DNA of 64,000 nt from Prolixibacter bellariivorans ATCC BAA-1284 (GCF_000621705.1 NZ_JHXO01000013.1:115627-179626), one strand, 5' to 3'. Positions 8,349 to 16,930 are shown, counted from the stretch's first letter. Made by a program: numbers and translations. Notes: generated from the sequence alone by a model not told the origin.

Positions 8349-9218
8349 CTATTTTGCTCGTTTTTCAAGCGATTTAATGATGGCCGAAAAATCATCCCGT
8401 GCAAAACCATCTGCTTTTGCCGATGCATAAATTTCACTGGCTACCGATGCCATAAATTGTGGCACTCCGTTGTCATATGCAGTCAATCCAAGCAGGTGAA
8501 GGTCCTTCTGCATCCACTCCAAAGGAAATTCAACCGAGTAGTCATTCGACTTGATTTTATCGGTTTTCAACTTAATAAAAGGAGCAGTTACCGGAAGTGC
8601 GGATAAAAATTCTAGCAAAAAGTCACGGGAAAATCCCATTTTTTCACCCAAAACAACCGACTCGGCAAAAACGACCATAGCTTGAGCCAGTTGTGAATTG
8701 ACCAACATTTTGAGTGAGGTTCCCATTCCGGTATCACCTGCGTGAACTGTTTTCTTTCCCATAATATCGAATAGCGATTGGACCTCTTGCATATCATGAG
8801 CGGCTCCACCTACCAGGAATACAAGTTCGCCCTTTTCAGCGGGAATTTTGCTTCCGGCTACAGGTGCGTCCATGAAACGGACGTTGTAGCTTCGGGCTTT
8901 AGCCGCTGCATCGCGCGAAAAACCAGGATCGACAGTGGTGCAATCGACCCAAAGAGCGTTTTGCTTCATGTGTTTAACAAAACCGGAATCGCCGAAAGCA
9001 ATGTCGTTTACCACGCCGGGCGTTGAGAGCATCGAAATGACCACATCTGCGTCCTTAACAGCATCAGCTGTCGATTTAGCCACAGTGGCACCTAGTTTGA
9101 CCAGTTCGGCCGCGGCTGATTGGGTACGGTTGTAAACCGTTACATCCAGCTTTTCTTTTACCAGATTTTTAGCCATCCGGCTTCCCATAATTCCTAATCC
9201 GATAAATGTGATTTTCAT
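8349..9218 (-). CDS. NAD(P)-dependent beta-hydroxyacid dehydrogenase
   Basis: A 289-residue member of the 3-hydroxyisobutyrate dehydrogenase/glyoxylate reductase family. The Rossmann motif GLGIMG is at residues 7-12. N31-R32-T33 after the second strand suggests NADP(H) preference, as in GLYR-type glyoxylate/succinic-semialdehyde reductases. The substrate motif is DAPVAGSK (117-124; usually DAPVSGG) and the catalytic lysine is K170 in GTSLKMLVN. It reversibly reduces a short aldehyde or ketoacid to a hydroxyacid in the cytoplasm. The exact substrate is uncertain. It stands alone, upstream of fhs on the same map but with about 200 bases between them. Confidence 0.85.
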   Translation of the reverse strand: MKITFIGLGIMGSRMAKNLVKEKLDVTVYNRTQSAAAELVKLGATVAKSTADAVKDADVVISMLSTPGVVNDIAFGDSGFVKHMKQNALWVDCTTVDPGFSRDAAAKARSYNVRFMDAPVAGSKIPAEKGELVFLVGGAAHDMQEVQSLFDIMGKKTVHAGDTGMGTSLKMLVNSQLAQAMVVFAESVVLGEKMGFSRDFLLEFLSALPVTAPFIKLKTDKIKSNDYSVEFPLEWMQKDLHLLGLTAYDNGVPQFMASVASEIYASAKADGFARDDFSAIIKSLEKRAK

Positions 9219-9370
9219 AGCACAATATTTTTGAGTTTAACTAATTCAAATTGTTCTTCATTAGTATTAACTATGAAGGAAAGTAAAGGTTTGTTGTTCT
9301 GTTATAAAAAATGACAATTTATATTATTGAAAAACATCGACTTAAAGTGTTGTTTGATGCTTGTAAAACA

Positions 9371-9405
9371 AAATTCCCCCATAACAATCTGTTACAGGGG
9401 AATTT
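9371..9405 (-). terminator. Terminator of fhs
   Basis: AAATTCCCC (9371-9379) pairs with GGGGAATTT (9397-9405), and TAACA/TGTTA inside extends the stem. It lies 16 bases past the fhs stop and is followed on the minus strand by TTGTTTTA. Confidence 0.75.
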
Positions 9406-9420
9406 GATTTTATTCCGGAT

Positions 9421-11091
9421 TTAGAATAAACCGGTAATGTTTCCTTCGTTGTCGATATCGATATTCTCGGCAGCTGGTTTCGCCGGCAAGCCCGGCATCC
9501 GCATAATGTTTCCCGTAATGGGAATCACAAAGCCTGCGCCCGAGGCAATTTCAATGTTGCGTACCGTTACTACAAAATCCTTGGGACGTCCCAGTAATGC
9601 GGGGTTATCCGATAGCGATTTTTGTGTTTTGGCAATACAAACCGGTAATTTATCGAGTCCGAGCTTTTCAATCTTTTTCAAATCCTTTTTAGCCTGGCTG
9701 GAAAAATCGATGGCTTCAGCTCCGTAAATACGTTTGGCTACGGTTTCGATTTTTGTTGGAACATCCCAGTTCCAGTCATAAAGCGGCGTGATTTGATTTT
9801 CACACCTTTCGCAAGTTCCGGCAACGATATCTGCCAAATCCAATGCTCCTTCTCCGCCTTTGGCCCATACATCGATTGGAGATACGTCTACGCCCATTGA
9901 TTTGCACTTTTCCACAATCAGGTTGATTTCGGCATCGGTATCCGAAGTAAAACGGTTAATCGCAACTACTGGACAAGCCTTGAACTGCAGCATATTTTCG
10001 ATGTGCTTTTCGAGGTTGGCAAAACCTTTTTGCAATGCCTCCAGATTTTCCTCTTTCAGCGAATCAAGCGGAGCTCCTCCATGGTATTTCAGTGCACGCA
10101 CGGTGGCAACCAGGACAACTGCCGAAGGTTGTAAATCACCATAACGGCATTTGATATCGATGAATTTTTCGGCACCCAAATCAAAACCAAATCCTGCTTC
10201 CGTCACTACATAATCCGACAGCGAAAGCCCCATTCGTGTAGCAATAATGGAGTTAGTTCCCTGCGCAATATTGGCAAACGGTCCGCCGTGGATAATGGCG
10301 GGAGTGCCTTCGATGGTTTGTACCAGGTTGGGTTTAATGGCATCCTTCAGCAGTGCCGTCATGGCACCCTGCGCTTTTAGGTCGCGTGCATAAACAGGCT
10401 TGCCGCTGTAGGTAAATCCGATGAAGATATTACCCAGGCGCTTTTTCAGGTCCTCAAAGTCATCGGCCAGACACAAAATGGCCATAATTTCGGAGGCAGC
10501 GGTGATATCGAAACCGGTTTCGCGGGGAACACCTGAGCTGGTTCCGCCCAAACCCAAAATCATTTGCCGCAACGCCCGGTCGTTCATGTCCATCACGCGC
10601 TTCCATTCCACTGTGCGCGGATCGATACCCAGAGAATACTGTTTGTTCTGTAGATTATTGTCGATTAAAGCAGCAAGGAGATTGTGCGCTTTTTCTATCG
10701 CCGAAAAGTCACCGGTGAAATGAAGGTTAATGTCTTCCATGGGAAGCACTTGAGACCAGCCACCTCCGGTCGCACCTCCTTTAATACCGAAAACCGGTCC
10801 AAGAGAAGGCTCGCGCAATACCACCGTTGTTTGATAGTTTTGGCGGTTCATCGCCTGCGCAAGCCCAATGGAAACAGTGGTTTTTCCTTCTCCTGCAGGC
10901 GTGGGCGAGATGGCCGAAACCAAAATCAGCTTATGCTGTTTTACCTTTTCCTTATCGATAAACCGAAGTGGAATTTTTGCCTTGTACTTTCCGTACAGTT
11001 CCAAATCGTCAAATTCAATGCCCAGTTTTTCCGCAATCGATGCGATGGGCTTCATGCTCACGGAGTGTGCAATTTCAATGTCGGTCTTCAT
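9421..11091 (-). CDS. fhs: Formate-tetrahydrofolate ligase
   Basis: A 556-residue full-length formyltetrahydrofolate synthetase. It joins formate to tetrahydrofolate using ATP, giving 10-formyl-THF, and can run backwards to make ATP. The P-loop TPAGEGKT is at residues 64-71, and the family blocks LREPSLGPVFGIKGGATGGG and GGPFANIAQGTNSI are present. The gene is monocistronic with its own terminator. It connects to the ftcD product of this window through one-carbon THF units, a metabolic link only. Length and motifs leave little doubt. Confidence 0.97.
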   Translation of the reverse strand: MKTDIEIAHSVSMKPIASIAEKLGIEFDDLELYGKYKAKIPLRFIDKEKVKQHKLILVSAISPTPAGEGKTTVSIGLAQAMNRQNYQTTVVLREPSLGPVFGIKGGATGGGWSQVLPMEDINLHFTGDFSAIEKAHNLLAALIDNNLQNKQYSLGIDPRTVEWKRVMDMNDRALRQMILGLGGTSSGVPRETGFDITAASEIMAILCLADDFEDLKKRLGNIFIGFTYSGKPVYARDLKAQGAMTALLKDAIKPNLVQTIEGTPAIIHGGPFANIAQGTNSIIATRMGLSLSDYVVTEAGFGFDLGAEKFIDIKCRYGDLQPSAVVLVATVRALKYHGGAPLDSLKEENLEALQKGFANLEKHIENMLQFKACPVVAINRFTSDTDAEINLIVEKCKSMGVDVSPIDVWAKGGEGALDLADIVAGTCERCENQITPLYDWNWDVPTKIETVAKRIYGAEAIDFSSQAKKDLKKIEKLGLDKLPVCIAKTQKSLSDNPALLGRPKDFVVTVRNIEIASGAGFVIPITGNIMRMPGLPAKPAAENIDIDNEGNITGLF

Positions 11092-11274
11092 CTGAATTTC
11101 GTTCGTTTTATGATTTTCCGGATGCGCCGGTTCCTAAAGTAGTCCTTATTGGTTATGGTGAAATTTCGGCATAGTACGAACTTAACGAAAGAATCAGACG
11201 AAGACAATGTCATCTGTCAGCAATTTTGCTGATAAGAGAGAAATCGAAAGTGGGAATTTCGAAGGGCTAAGAAC

Positions 11275-11301
11275 TAAAAAAAGAGAGGCAACCATTGCCT
11301 C
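11275..11301 (-). terminator. Terminator of the TrpB2 gene
   Basis: GAGGCAA (11285-11291) and TTGCCTC (11295-11301) form a stem followed on the minus strand by TCTTTTTTT, 14 bases past the stop codon. Confidence 0.8.
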
Positions 11302-11314
11302 CCTTATGTCAGTA

Positions 11315-12676
11315 TTATGGTTTGGGATAACCTTTCAAGAGAGCGACCGTTTTGGCAATCTCCTCATCGGGTAATTCATAATCGGTGAGCTGTCCCTGCA
11401 GAAACTTTTCGTAGCCAACCAAATCCATCAATCCGTGTCCGGAAAAATTGAAGACGATGGTTTTCTCTTTACCTTCTTCTTTTGCTTTCAACGCTTCACG
11501 GATGGTGGCTGCGATGGCGTGGTTTGTTTCCGGTGCCGGAATGATTCCTTCCGTTTTGGCAAACAAAACACCGGCATTGTAACATTCGTTCTGATGCAAA
11601 GAAACGGGGTTGACCAAACCTGCTTCTACTGCTGCACTGACTAACGGTGCCATTCCGTGGTAACGAAGTCCGCCGGCATGAATAGGGGCCGGAATAAATG
11701 TATGTCCGAGACTGTGCATCGGGAGGAGTGGAGTCATTTTGGCAATATCACCATGGTCATATAAGAACGGAGCTTTGGTCAACGTTGGGCAGGATGAAGG
11801 TTCAGCTCCGATGATTTCGATATCGGCGCCATTAATTTTGTCGTTCACAAACGGGAAAGAAAGTCCTGCAAAGTTACTACCCCCACCGCAACAACCAATA
11901 ACCACATCCGGCTTTTTGATGCCGACTTTCGCCAACTGCTTTTTGGTTTCTAAACCGATGATCGTTTGATGCAGCATTACGTGGTTCAGCACTGAACCCA
12001 GGGAATAGCGGGTTTCGCCGGTTGGGTCGGTAACAGCTGCTTCGATGGCTTCGGAGATGGCGATACCCAAACTTCCGGGCGTATCCGGATCGTTTTCGAG
12101 CACTGCACGACCGGCAGCTGTTTCCATGCTCGGGCTGGGAATACACTTTCCTCCCCAGGTATTCATCATCATCTGCCGGAAAGGCTTTTGGTCAAAACTT
12201 ACCCGTACCATAAAAACCTTGCACTCAAGGTCCAGCAGGGAACAGGCAAATGAGAGCGCACTTCCCCATTGTCCGGCACCGGTTTCAGTAGTGATGCGTT
12301 TGATGCCAAACTCCTTGTTGTAATATGCCTGGGCAACGGCAGTGTTTGGTTTGTGGCTTCCAGCCGGAGATACACTCTCATTTTTGTAATAGATTTTGGC
12401 CGGAGTTCCCAGCGCTTTTTCCAAAGCATAAGCTCTAACCAACGGACTGGGACGCCATATAGAAAGTAATTCCAGAACCTTTTCGGGAATATCAATCCAG
12501 CGTTGGGTACTTACTTCCTGCTCAATAATGTTCATGGGGAAAACGGGTGCCAACATCTCGGGCGAAATCGGTTTTCCATCAGGTCCGAGGGGAGGACTCA
12601 TTTTCAAATCAGCCGCCAGGTTATACCATTGCCGTGGCATTTCGGATTCATCGAGAAAGATTTTTTTCTGCAGCAT
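11315..12676 (-). CDS. TrpB2-type tryptophan synthase beta-like protein
   Basis: A 453-residue fold-type II PLP enzyme of the TrpB2 class. PLP lysine K109 is in AGSHKPN, the catalytic glutamate is E131 in ETGAGQWG (TrpB1 has H where W stands), and the phosphate loop is [10 protein letters not shown] (262-271). The extended N-terminus ([16 protein letters not shown]) and length over 430 are typical of TrpB2 and unlike the roughly 400-residue TrpB1. TrpB2 makes tryptophan from indole and serine or phosphoserine and does not need TrpA. No trpA or other trp gene is nearby, so it is probably a stand-alone indole-salvage enzyme. A palindrome lies just upstream. Confidence 0.92.
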   Translation of the reverse strand: MLQKKIFLDESEMPRQWYNLAADLKMSPPLGPDGKPISPEMLAPVFPMNIIEQEVSTQRWIDIPEKVLELLSIWRPSPLVRAYALEKALGTPAKIYYKNESVSPAGSHKPNTAVAQAYYNKEFGIKRITTETGAGQWGSALSFACSLLDLECKVFMVRVSFDQKPFRQMMMNTWGGKCIPSPSMETAAGRAVLENDPDTPGSLGIAISEAIEAAVTDPTGETRYSLGSVLNHVMLHQTIIGLETKKQLAKVGIKKPDVVIGCCGGGSNFAGLSFPFVNDKINGADIEIIGAEPSSCPTLTKAPFLYDHGDIAKMTPLLPMHSLGHTFIPAPIHAGGLRYHGMAPLVSAAVEAGLVNPVSLHQNECYNAGVLFAKTEGIIPAPETNHAIAATIREALKAKEEGKEKTIVFNFSGHGLMDLVGYEKFLQGQLTDYELPDEEIAKTVALLKGYPKP

Positions 12677-12738
12677 AGTAAATGGTTTAGTGGTAATGGT
12701 GTTGAACGAGAAGTAAGAGGACTTTTCATCAACAACTT

Positions 12739-12788
12739 TAAAGATACAACTTGGTAATATATTTTCGCATTATAAATGTTTTATAATG
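12739..12788 (-). promoter_or_regulatory. Probable promoter and operator of the TrpB2 gene
   Basis: On the minus strand TATCTTTA (12739-12746) matches seven of eight bases of the TAnnTTTG -7 box. About 35 bases upstream lies a palindrome, CATTATAAA-TGT-TTTATAATG (12768-12788), with perfect 9-bp arms, covering the expected -33 position. This fits repression by a dimeric regulator. The 268-base gap to the patB stop holds nothing else I recognise except the patB terminator. Confidence 0.4.
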
Positions 12789-12907
12789 TGTCGAAAATGT
12801 ATTTTATCAAAAGTAAAAAAAATTGGGAAAAGTAAAAACAAGGGAAGCAGATAATGACTTGAAATCTAATGGGCGAATGACAGACAAGGAAGGAAACAGG
12901 AATGAAA

Positions 12908-12940
12908 AAGTCGCATCAGGAATGGACCGTGATGCGACTT
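12908..12940 (-). terminator. Terminator of the PatB-type gene
   Basis: AAGTCGCATC (12908-12917) pairs with GATGCGACTT (12931-12940). On the minus strand the stem runs into TTTTTCATTCC five bases past the stop codon. Confidence 0.8.
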
Positions 12941-12944
12941 GGAA

Positions 12945-14126
12945 TTATTTTACTTCGAGGGAAGTGAATGCGTGTTTTATTTTCTCCAATGCGTGTAGAA
13001 GCAATTGTCTGGGTATGCCAATATTCATTCGCTGGAAATATTCTCCGCCGGGGCCGAATGCCTTACCTGGAGAAAGGCCAAGACCAGCTTCGCAGATGAG
13101 TCGTTCGCGGACTTCTTCAGGCGGAAGCCCGGTTTGCGAGAAGTTTAGCCAAACCAAAAAGGAAGCTTCTGCTTCCATGGGAATGATTTCCGGAAGGTTT
13201 TCTTTGAAGAAAGCGTGAACGATACGATGGTTTTCTTCGAGGTAAGAGATCAGTTCCTTTCGCCACGATTCACCATTGGTATAAGCCGCGCGGGCGGCTT
13301 CGTAAGCCATGATATTTCCACGGAAAAGATGCAACGCATGCATCCGGTGGTTGAGTTTTTCACGGATTTCCGAATTGGGAACGATGGCAGTAGCAGCGGA
13401 TAATCCGGCAATGTTGAAAGTTTTAGTCGGTGAGATGAGCGTGATGCTATTCATCGCCGCTTCATCTGAAACCGTAGCAAATGGTACATGTCGATAATCA
13501 TTCAGCACTAAGTCTGCATGTATTTCGTCCGAAATAACCAGAACATTATTCTCTGTAGCGATGGACGCCAGTTCTTTCAATTCATACTCCGACCAGACAC
13601 GACCGCCTGGGTTATGCGGATTGGAAAGAATGAAAACTTTGATGTTTTCTTTCATTTTTGCCCGCAAGTCATCCAGATCCATCCGGTATTTTCCATCCTC
13701 CAGTTTCAGGTTACTGAACACAACTTTTCTGTCGAGGTTGTGGGGCACATCGAAAAATGGCGTGTAAACCGGAGCGTGTACCAAAATATTGTCATCCGGT
13801 TCGGAAAAAATTTCCAGCGCCAGCCCAATGGTGGGTACAACGCCGGGGACAAAACTCAACCATTCACGGTCTATTTTCCAGTTGTGGTGAGATTCTTGCC
13901 AGTCTTTAATCGCGTCGAAATATTCATCTCCCGGTAGGGTATAGCCGAAAACACCGTGGTTTGAACGTTGGTGCAGCGCTTCGATGACTGGTTCGGGACT
14001 GCGAAACTCCATATCTGCAACCCACAGCGGCATCACATCTTCGCGTCCGAAAAGCGCTTTACGCCGGACGTACTTAATGGCGCCGGTTCCGGAGCGGTCT
14101 ACAATTTGGTCAAAGTTAGTTGTCAT
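12945..14126 (-). CDS. PatB/MalY-family aminotransferase-like C-S lyase
   Basis: A 393-residue fold-type I PLP enzyme. Markers are MPLWVADMEF (32-41), HNPGG (171-175), ISDEIHADL (199-207) and PLP lysine K235 in SPTKTFNIAG. The MalY/PatB branch cleaves cystathionine and cysteine, releasing a thiol or H2S, pyruvate and ammonia; some members double as aminotransferases. Gene order after a thioredoxin and an OsmC gene points to sulfur or thiol metabolism. The start lies only about 16 bases past the terminator of the OsmC gene, so expression may depend on read-through. Confidence is high for family and moderate for cystathionine beta-lyase activity. Confidence 0.9.
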   Translation of the reverse strand: MTTNFDQIVDRSGTGAIKYVRRKALFGREDVMPLWVADMEFRSPEPVIEALHQRSNHGVFGYTLPGDEYFDAIKDWQESHHNWKIDREWLSFVPGVVPTIGLALEIFSEPDDNILVHAPVYTPFFDVPHNLDRKVVFSNLKLEDGKYRMDLDDLRAKMKENIKVFILSNPHNPGGRVWSEYELKELASIATENNVLVISDEIHADLVLNDYRHVPFATVSDEAAMNSITLISPTKTFNIAGLSAATAIVPNSEIREKLNHRMHALHLFRGNIMAYEAARAAYTNGESWRKELISYLEENHRIVHAFFKENLPEIIPMEAEASFLVWLNFSQTGLPPEEVRERLICEAGLGLSPGKAFGPGGEYFQRMNIGIPRQLLLHALEKIKHAFTSLEVK

Positions 14127-14141
14127 GGTAAGGGTTTAAAT

Positions 14142-14169
14142 AAAAAACCCCGGACCATACGGACCGGGG
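14142..14169 (-). terminator. Terminator or attenuator between the OsmC and PatB-type genes
   Basis: CCCCGG (14148-14153) pairs with CCGGGG (14164-14169), with an A-A mismatch and two more GC pairs inside. A six-T run follows on the minus strand (14142-14147). It ends only 15 bases before the patB ATG. Confidence 0.75.
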
Positions 14170-14188
14170 CGTGATTTTTCTGCAACAG

Positions 14189-14614
14189 TTATTTACTTTC
14201 CGGATTCACCTCGATAGATGATGTAATTGGGAGCGCTTTCTTGTAAATAGCCGATACGCCACAATACCGATCCTGCGAAAGATTTATCGCTTTTTCAAGC
14301 TTTTCCATTGGTAAATCTTCTCCCCAGAACTGATAAGTAATGTGCATGCTGGTATAAACCTTTGGATGCTCTTCACTCAGTTCGCCAGATACTTTTACAT
14401 CGAAATTATCGGGGGTAACCCGCATCTTTTTCAAAATGGAAATGACATCCATGGCGGTACAGCCTGCCAGGGCAGTCAGCATGAACGGTTTCGGACGGGG
14501 GCCTAAATTTTTGCCTCCAACTTTTTCGTCCGCGTCCAGCATGATTTTATGCCCGTTGACTTCGGCTTCAAAAGCCATGTCTTCTTTCCACGAAATTCCT
14601 ACTTCATGCTTCAT
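14189..14614 (-). CDS. OsmC/Ohr-family peroxiredoxin
   Basis: A 141-residue OsmC-fold protein carrying the two active-site cysteines, C52 in ALAGCTAMD and C118 in DRYCGVSA. These form the thiol peroxidase centre that reduces organic hydroperoxides at the dimer interface. It sits 18 bases after the thioredoxin gene and is presumably cotranscribed from the promoter at 15070-15100. The pairing with a MarR regulator read divergently recalls the ohr-ohrR arrangement. Assignment to OsmC, Ohr or the YhfA subgroup is not certain; the length suits the YhfA/OsmC-like subgroup. Confidence 0.9.
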   Translation of the reverse strand: MKHEVGISWKEDMAFEAEVNGHKIMLDADEKVGGKNLGPRPKPFMLTALAGCTAMDVISILKKMRVTPDNFDVKVSGELSEEHPKVYTSMHITYQFWGEDLPMEKLEKAINLSQDRYCGVSAIYKKALPITSSIEVNPESK

Positions 14615-14632
14615 AAAACAGTGCTGCTTTTA

Positions 14633-15001
14633 TTAGTTTGCCTCTACTTTCAGTACGTCGCTGATAGCCTGAACGAAGGTGTCTTTAGGAAGTGCACCCA
14701 TCGCCATTTGCGGCTGACCTTCAACCGGTACGAAAAGCAGTGAAGGAATACTCTGGATTCCGAACATGGCAGCCAATTCGCGCTGGTCTTCAGTGTCAAT
14801 CTTATAGATTTTCAGTTTTTCTTCGCCGTATTCTGCCTGGAGTTCTTCCAGAATAGGAGCTACCATTTTACATGGGTTACACCAGTCAGCGTAGAAGTCG
14901 ATGATTGCAGGCACGTTGCCTTCAAATTTCCAATCCTTATTATTTTCGAAATCAAATACTTTTGATTTAAAGGTCTCTTTTGTCAAAAATTCCAAAGCCA
15001 T
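14633..15001 (-). CDS. trxA: Thioredoxin
   Basis: A 122-residue thioredoxin with active site WCNPC (residues 40-44; Asn replaces the usual Gly) in DFYADWCNPCKMVAPIL, and the cis-proline segment IQSIPSLLF. There is no signal peptide, so it is cytoplasmic. It is the first gene of a minus-strand operon with the OsmC-family gene, driven by a textbook promoter, and probably supplies electrons to the peroxidase encoded next to it. A palindromic operator candidate lies just past the predicted transcription start. The gene symbol is generic. Confidence 0.92.
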   Translation of the reverse strand: MALEFLTKETFKSKVFDFENNKDWKFEGNVPAIIDFYADWCNPCKMVAPILEELQAEYGEEKLKIYKIDTEDQRELAAMFGIQSIPSLLFVPVEGQPQMAMGALPKDTFVQAISDVLKVEAN

Positions 15002-15045
15002 TTTGTTTACTTTTTTTGGTTTCTAAATATTGTTTATTTCAAATA

Positions 15046-15058
15046 TTGCCAATAGCAA
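15046..15058. promoter_or_regulatory. Operator candidate O1, TTGCCAATAGCAA
   Basis: A 13-bp near-palindrome whose partner is at 15118-15130. It lies a few bases downstream of the predicted trxA transcription start, a repressing position. Confidence 0.6.
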
Positions 15059-15069
15059 AAGTTTCGATG

Positions 15070-15100
15070 CAAAAGTAAGTAGTGATTTTGAAAAAACAAA
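15070..15100 (-). promoter_or_regulatory. Promoter of the trxA-osmC operon
   Basis: On the minus strand TTTG (15097-15100), a 19-bp spacer and TACTTTTG (15070-15077) match the Bacteroidota consensus perfectly at both boxes. The implied start is near 15064. Confidence 0.8.
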
Positions 15101-15117
15101 CTTTTTTGAGAAAAAAG

Positions 15118-15130
15118 TTGCTAATAGCAA
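15118..15130. promoter_or_regulatory. Operator candidate O2, TTGCTAATAGCAA
   Basis: TTGCTA-A-TAGCAA is a perfect 6-bp-arm palindrome around a central base, matching O1 at 12 of 13 positions. It lies 9 bp upstream of the marR -33 element and 17 bp upstream of the trxA -33 box. Confidence 0.6.
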
Positions 15131-15138
15131 AAAATGTG

Positions 15139-15169
15139 CTTGTGAATAATTGCTTTATTTGTATTTTTG
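15139..15169 (+). promoter_or_regulatory. Promoter of the marR gene
   Basis: TTG at 15140-15142, a 19-bp spacer and the exact -7 box TATTTTTG (15162-15169). The predicted leader is about 27 bases. Confidence 0.7.
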
Positions 15170-15202
15170 TATCCGGAAAAGAATCGAAAAAATTGAAATA
15201 CA

Positions 15203-15622
15203 ATGGAAAACGGGAATGGAATCATGTTTATGATTTATGAACTAAGGCGCAAATGTGCTTCGGTCGATCAACGCTTGATGGATGATTTAGGACTTTCGCA
15301 ATCGGAATTGTTGTTCTTTTCGGCGCTGGACAACTGCGAAAAGATCAGCAGTCCGGAATTGGCCAAGAACATGGACTTGTCGCCTTCGCGCGTGAGCAGG
15401 GTCGTGGATAAGTTGGTCAATAACGATTTCCTTATTCGGGAAGTCGACCCGAATGATCGCCGGGCTATTACATTAAATCTGACTGAAAAAGGTAAAAAGG
15501 TGAAGGAACAGATTGACATGGGCCGGCAGGAGTGTGAGGCGCAGTTGATGGAGATTATGCCGGACACCGATATGAAGAGATTCAGTGAACTTGTCACCAA
15601 GATTGTTACGACATTAAAATAG
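15203..15622 (+). CDS. MarR-family regulator, possibly thiol-sensing
   Basis: A 139-residue winged-helix regulator. The DNA-reading part spans about 35-98, with recognition helix LSPSRVSRVVDKL and the wing REVDPNDRRAITLNLTEKGK. Three cysteines are present: C18 in the first helix, C45, and C111 in the last helices. OhrR proteins sense organic peroxide with a first-helix cysteine, and two-Cys types use a second one in the C-terminal helices. With divergent OsmC and thioredoxin genes and paired palindromes between, control of that operon and of itself is likely. The inducer is inferred. Confidence 0.88.
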   Translation: MENGNGIMFMIYELRRKCASVDQRLMDDLGLSQSELLFFSALDNCEKISSPELAKNMDLSPSRVSRVVDKLVNNDFLIREVDPNDRRAITLNLTEKGKKVKEQIDMGRQECEAQLMEIMPDTDMKRFSELVTKIVTTLK

Positions 15623-15659
15623 TGAATTCCCCGCAGGCAAATTAACCTCGGGGAATTCA
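15623..15659 (+). terminator. Hairpin after marR
   Basis: TGAATTCCCCG (15623-15633) pairs perfectly with CGGGGAATTCA (15649-15659), starting at the base after the stop codon. No T-run follows, so termination may be Rho-assisted or weak. Confidence 0.5.
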
Positions 15660-15724
15660 ACTATGTTTACTATTCTACCAGAATCTACTCCTGATTTTTC
15701 CCCCCGTAATAATTCCAGTCCGGA

Positions 15725-16930
15725 TTATAACCGGTAGCGCATCAGTACAGCCAGGGCACGGTAATAGTCGTGTTCGGCGCTCAGAAAATTCTCATAGGCA
15801 CCAATGTAGTAGTTCATCTCCGTCACATAATTAATGATGGAAATTTGTCCAAGCTGTAAAGACTTGTTCAGTAACTGCATACTAGACATTTCTTCGAGCC
15901 CTTTCCGGTAATTCTTTACCGACTTTTGTAACGATTCCACCTGACTGTAGGTATGTTCCAATTCAAATCCGGCTTGTTTTACTTTTCCGGCGTATTGAAC
16001 AGCAGCCCATTCCTGTTGCGCTTTGGCTCGTTTTACATTGTTCTTGTTAGACCATAACGGAATGGAAATTCCTACTTTCGGACCGCCATATTGTTCGCCC
16101 GGAACCGTTTCCGATTCATATCCAACTATAAGTTTGGGCAGTCCTCGAGCCCCAGCCAGTTTTCGAGCTTCTTCCGCTACGTTTTTCCTGGCTTTCGCCG
16201 AAAGAAGGTCCGGACGCGACCGAATGATGTCACTAAATAATGAATCTCTTCCTGGTAGGATTTCTTCCCTGTACGAGAATTGACGCAAAACCGGTAACGA
16301 ATCACCACAAAGCCACGTAAGTTTTTCCACCAGTTGCTGCTCGTTTGCCTTAATGAGCGTTAACTGGTTCTCCAGCTCAATCCGTTGGATACGCGCTTTG
16401 TTTACTTCCAGGATGGTAGCTTCACCTCGTTCCATCTTTTGGTTTAGCGATTCGTGTAGCTTCACCGTATTTTGTACCCGATCGGTTAAATACCTGTCGC
16501 GCTTTTTCTGATACACCAGCTCATAATAGGTAAGTTGAGTTTCGAGTAGTAGTTGCTGTCGGAAATCGCGGTAATCCATTTCCGATTTATTGGAACGACT
16601 GTTGGCCAGTTTATTTCGGTAATGATAAACCGAAGGGAAATCGAGGCTTTGGGTCGCCGAAAAAATTTTCTTGTCACCCAGTTCGTCCGAATTGCCGGGC
16701 ATGAAGCCAAATTCTATTTCCGGGTCGGAAGGCGTCAAGCCGGTCCTGTATTCCCACTGTTGAGCTTCTTTCAGTTTTCTCCCGGCTTCCAGATTTGGAT
16801 TCGCCTCTTCGGCTGCCTGAAGCAATTGCAGAAGTTCATTCTGTGCCATCGCCGGACAGAAAACTAAAACCATCGTGAAAAGGAGCAGGATTTTCATCGC
16901 ACTAATCTTGTTCATTCTTTCTATTGTCAT
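15725..16930 (-). CDS. TolC-family outer-membrane efflux protein (first RND system)
   Basis: A 401-residue protein with a signal peptide after a short basic leader (cleavage near PAMAQ, residue 29) and two outer-membrane-efflux repeats rich in coiled coil. Proteins of this family trimerise into a channel spanning the outer membrane and periplasm. The start overlaps the stop of the pump gene by four bases (ATGA), so translation is coupled. It forms the export duct of the adaptor-pump-channel operon read from about 22.1 kb. The length is somewhat short for CusC/CzcC, which is common in Bacteroidota. Confidence 0.88.
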   Translation of the reverse strand: MTIERMNKISAMKILLLFTMVLVFCPAMAQNELLQLLQAAEEANPNLEAGRKLKEAQQWEYRTGLTPSDPEIEFGFMPGNSDELGDKKIFSATQSLDFPSVYHYRNKLANSRSNKSEMDYRDFRQQLLLETQLTYYELVYQKKRDRYLTDRVQNTVKLHESLNQKMERGEATILEVNKARIQRIELENQLTLIKANEQQLVEKLTWLCGDSLPVLRQFSYREEILPGRDSLFSDIIRSRPDLLSAKARKNVAEEARKLAGARGLPKLIVGYESETVPGEQYGGPKVGISIPLWSNKNNVKRAKAQQEWAAVQYAGKVKQAGFELEHTYSQVESLQKSVKNYRKGLEEMSSMQLLNKSLQLGQISIINYVTEMNYYIGAYENFLSAEHDYYRALAVLMRYRL

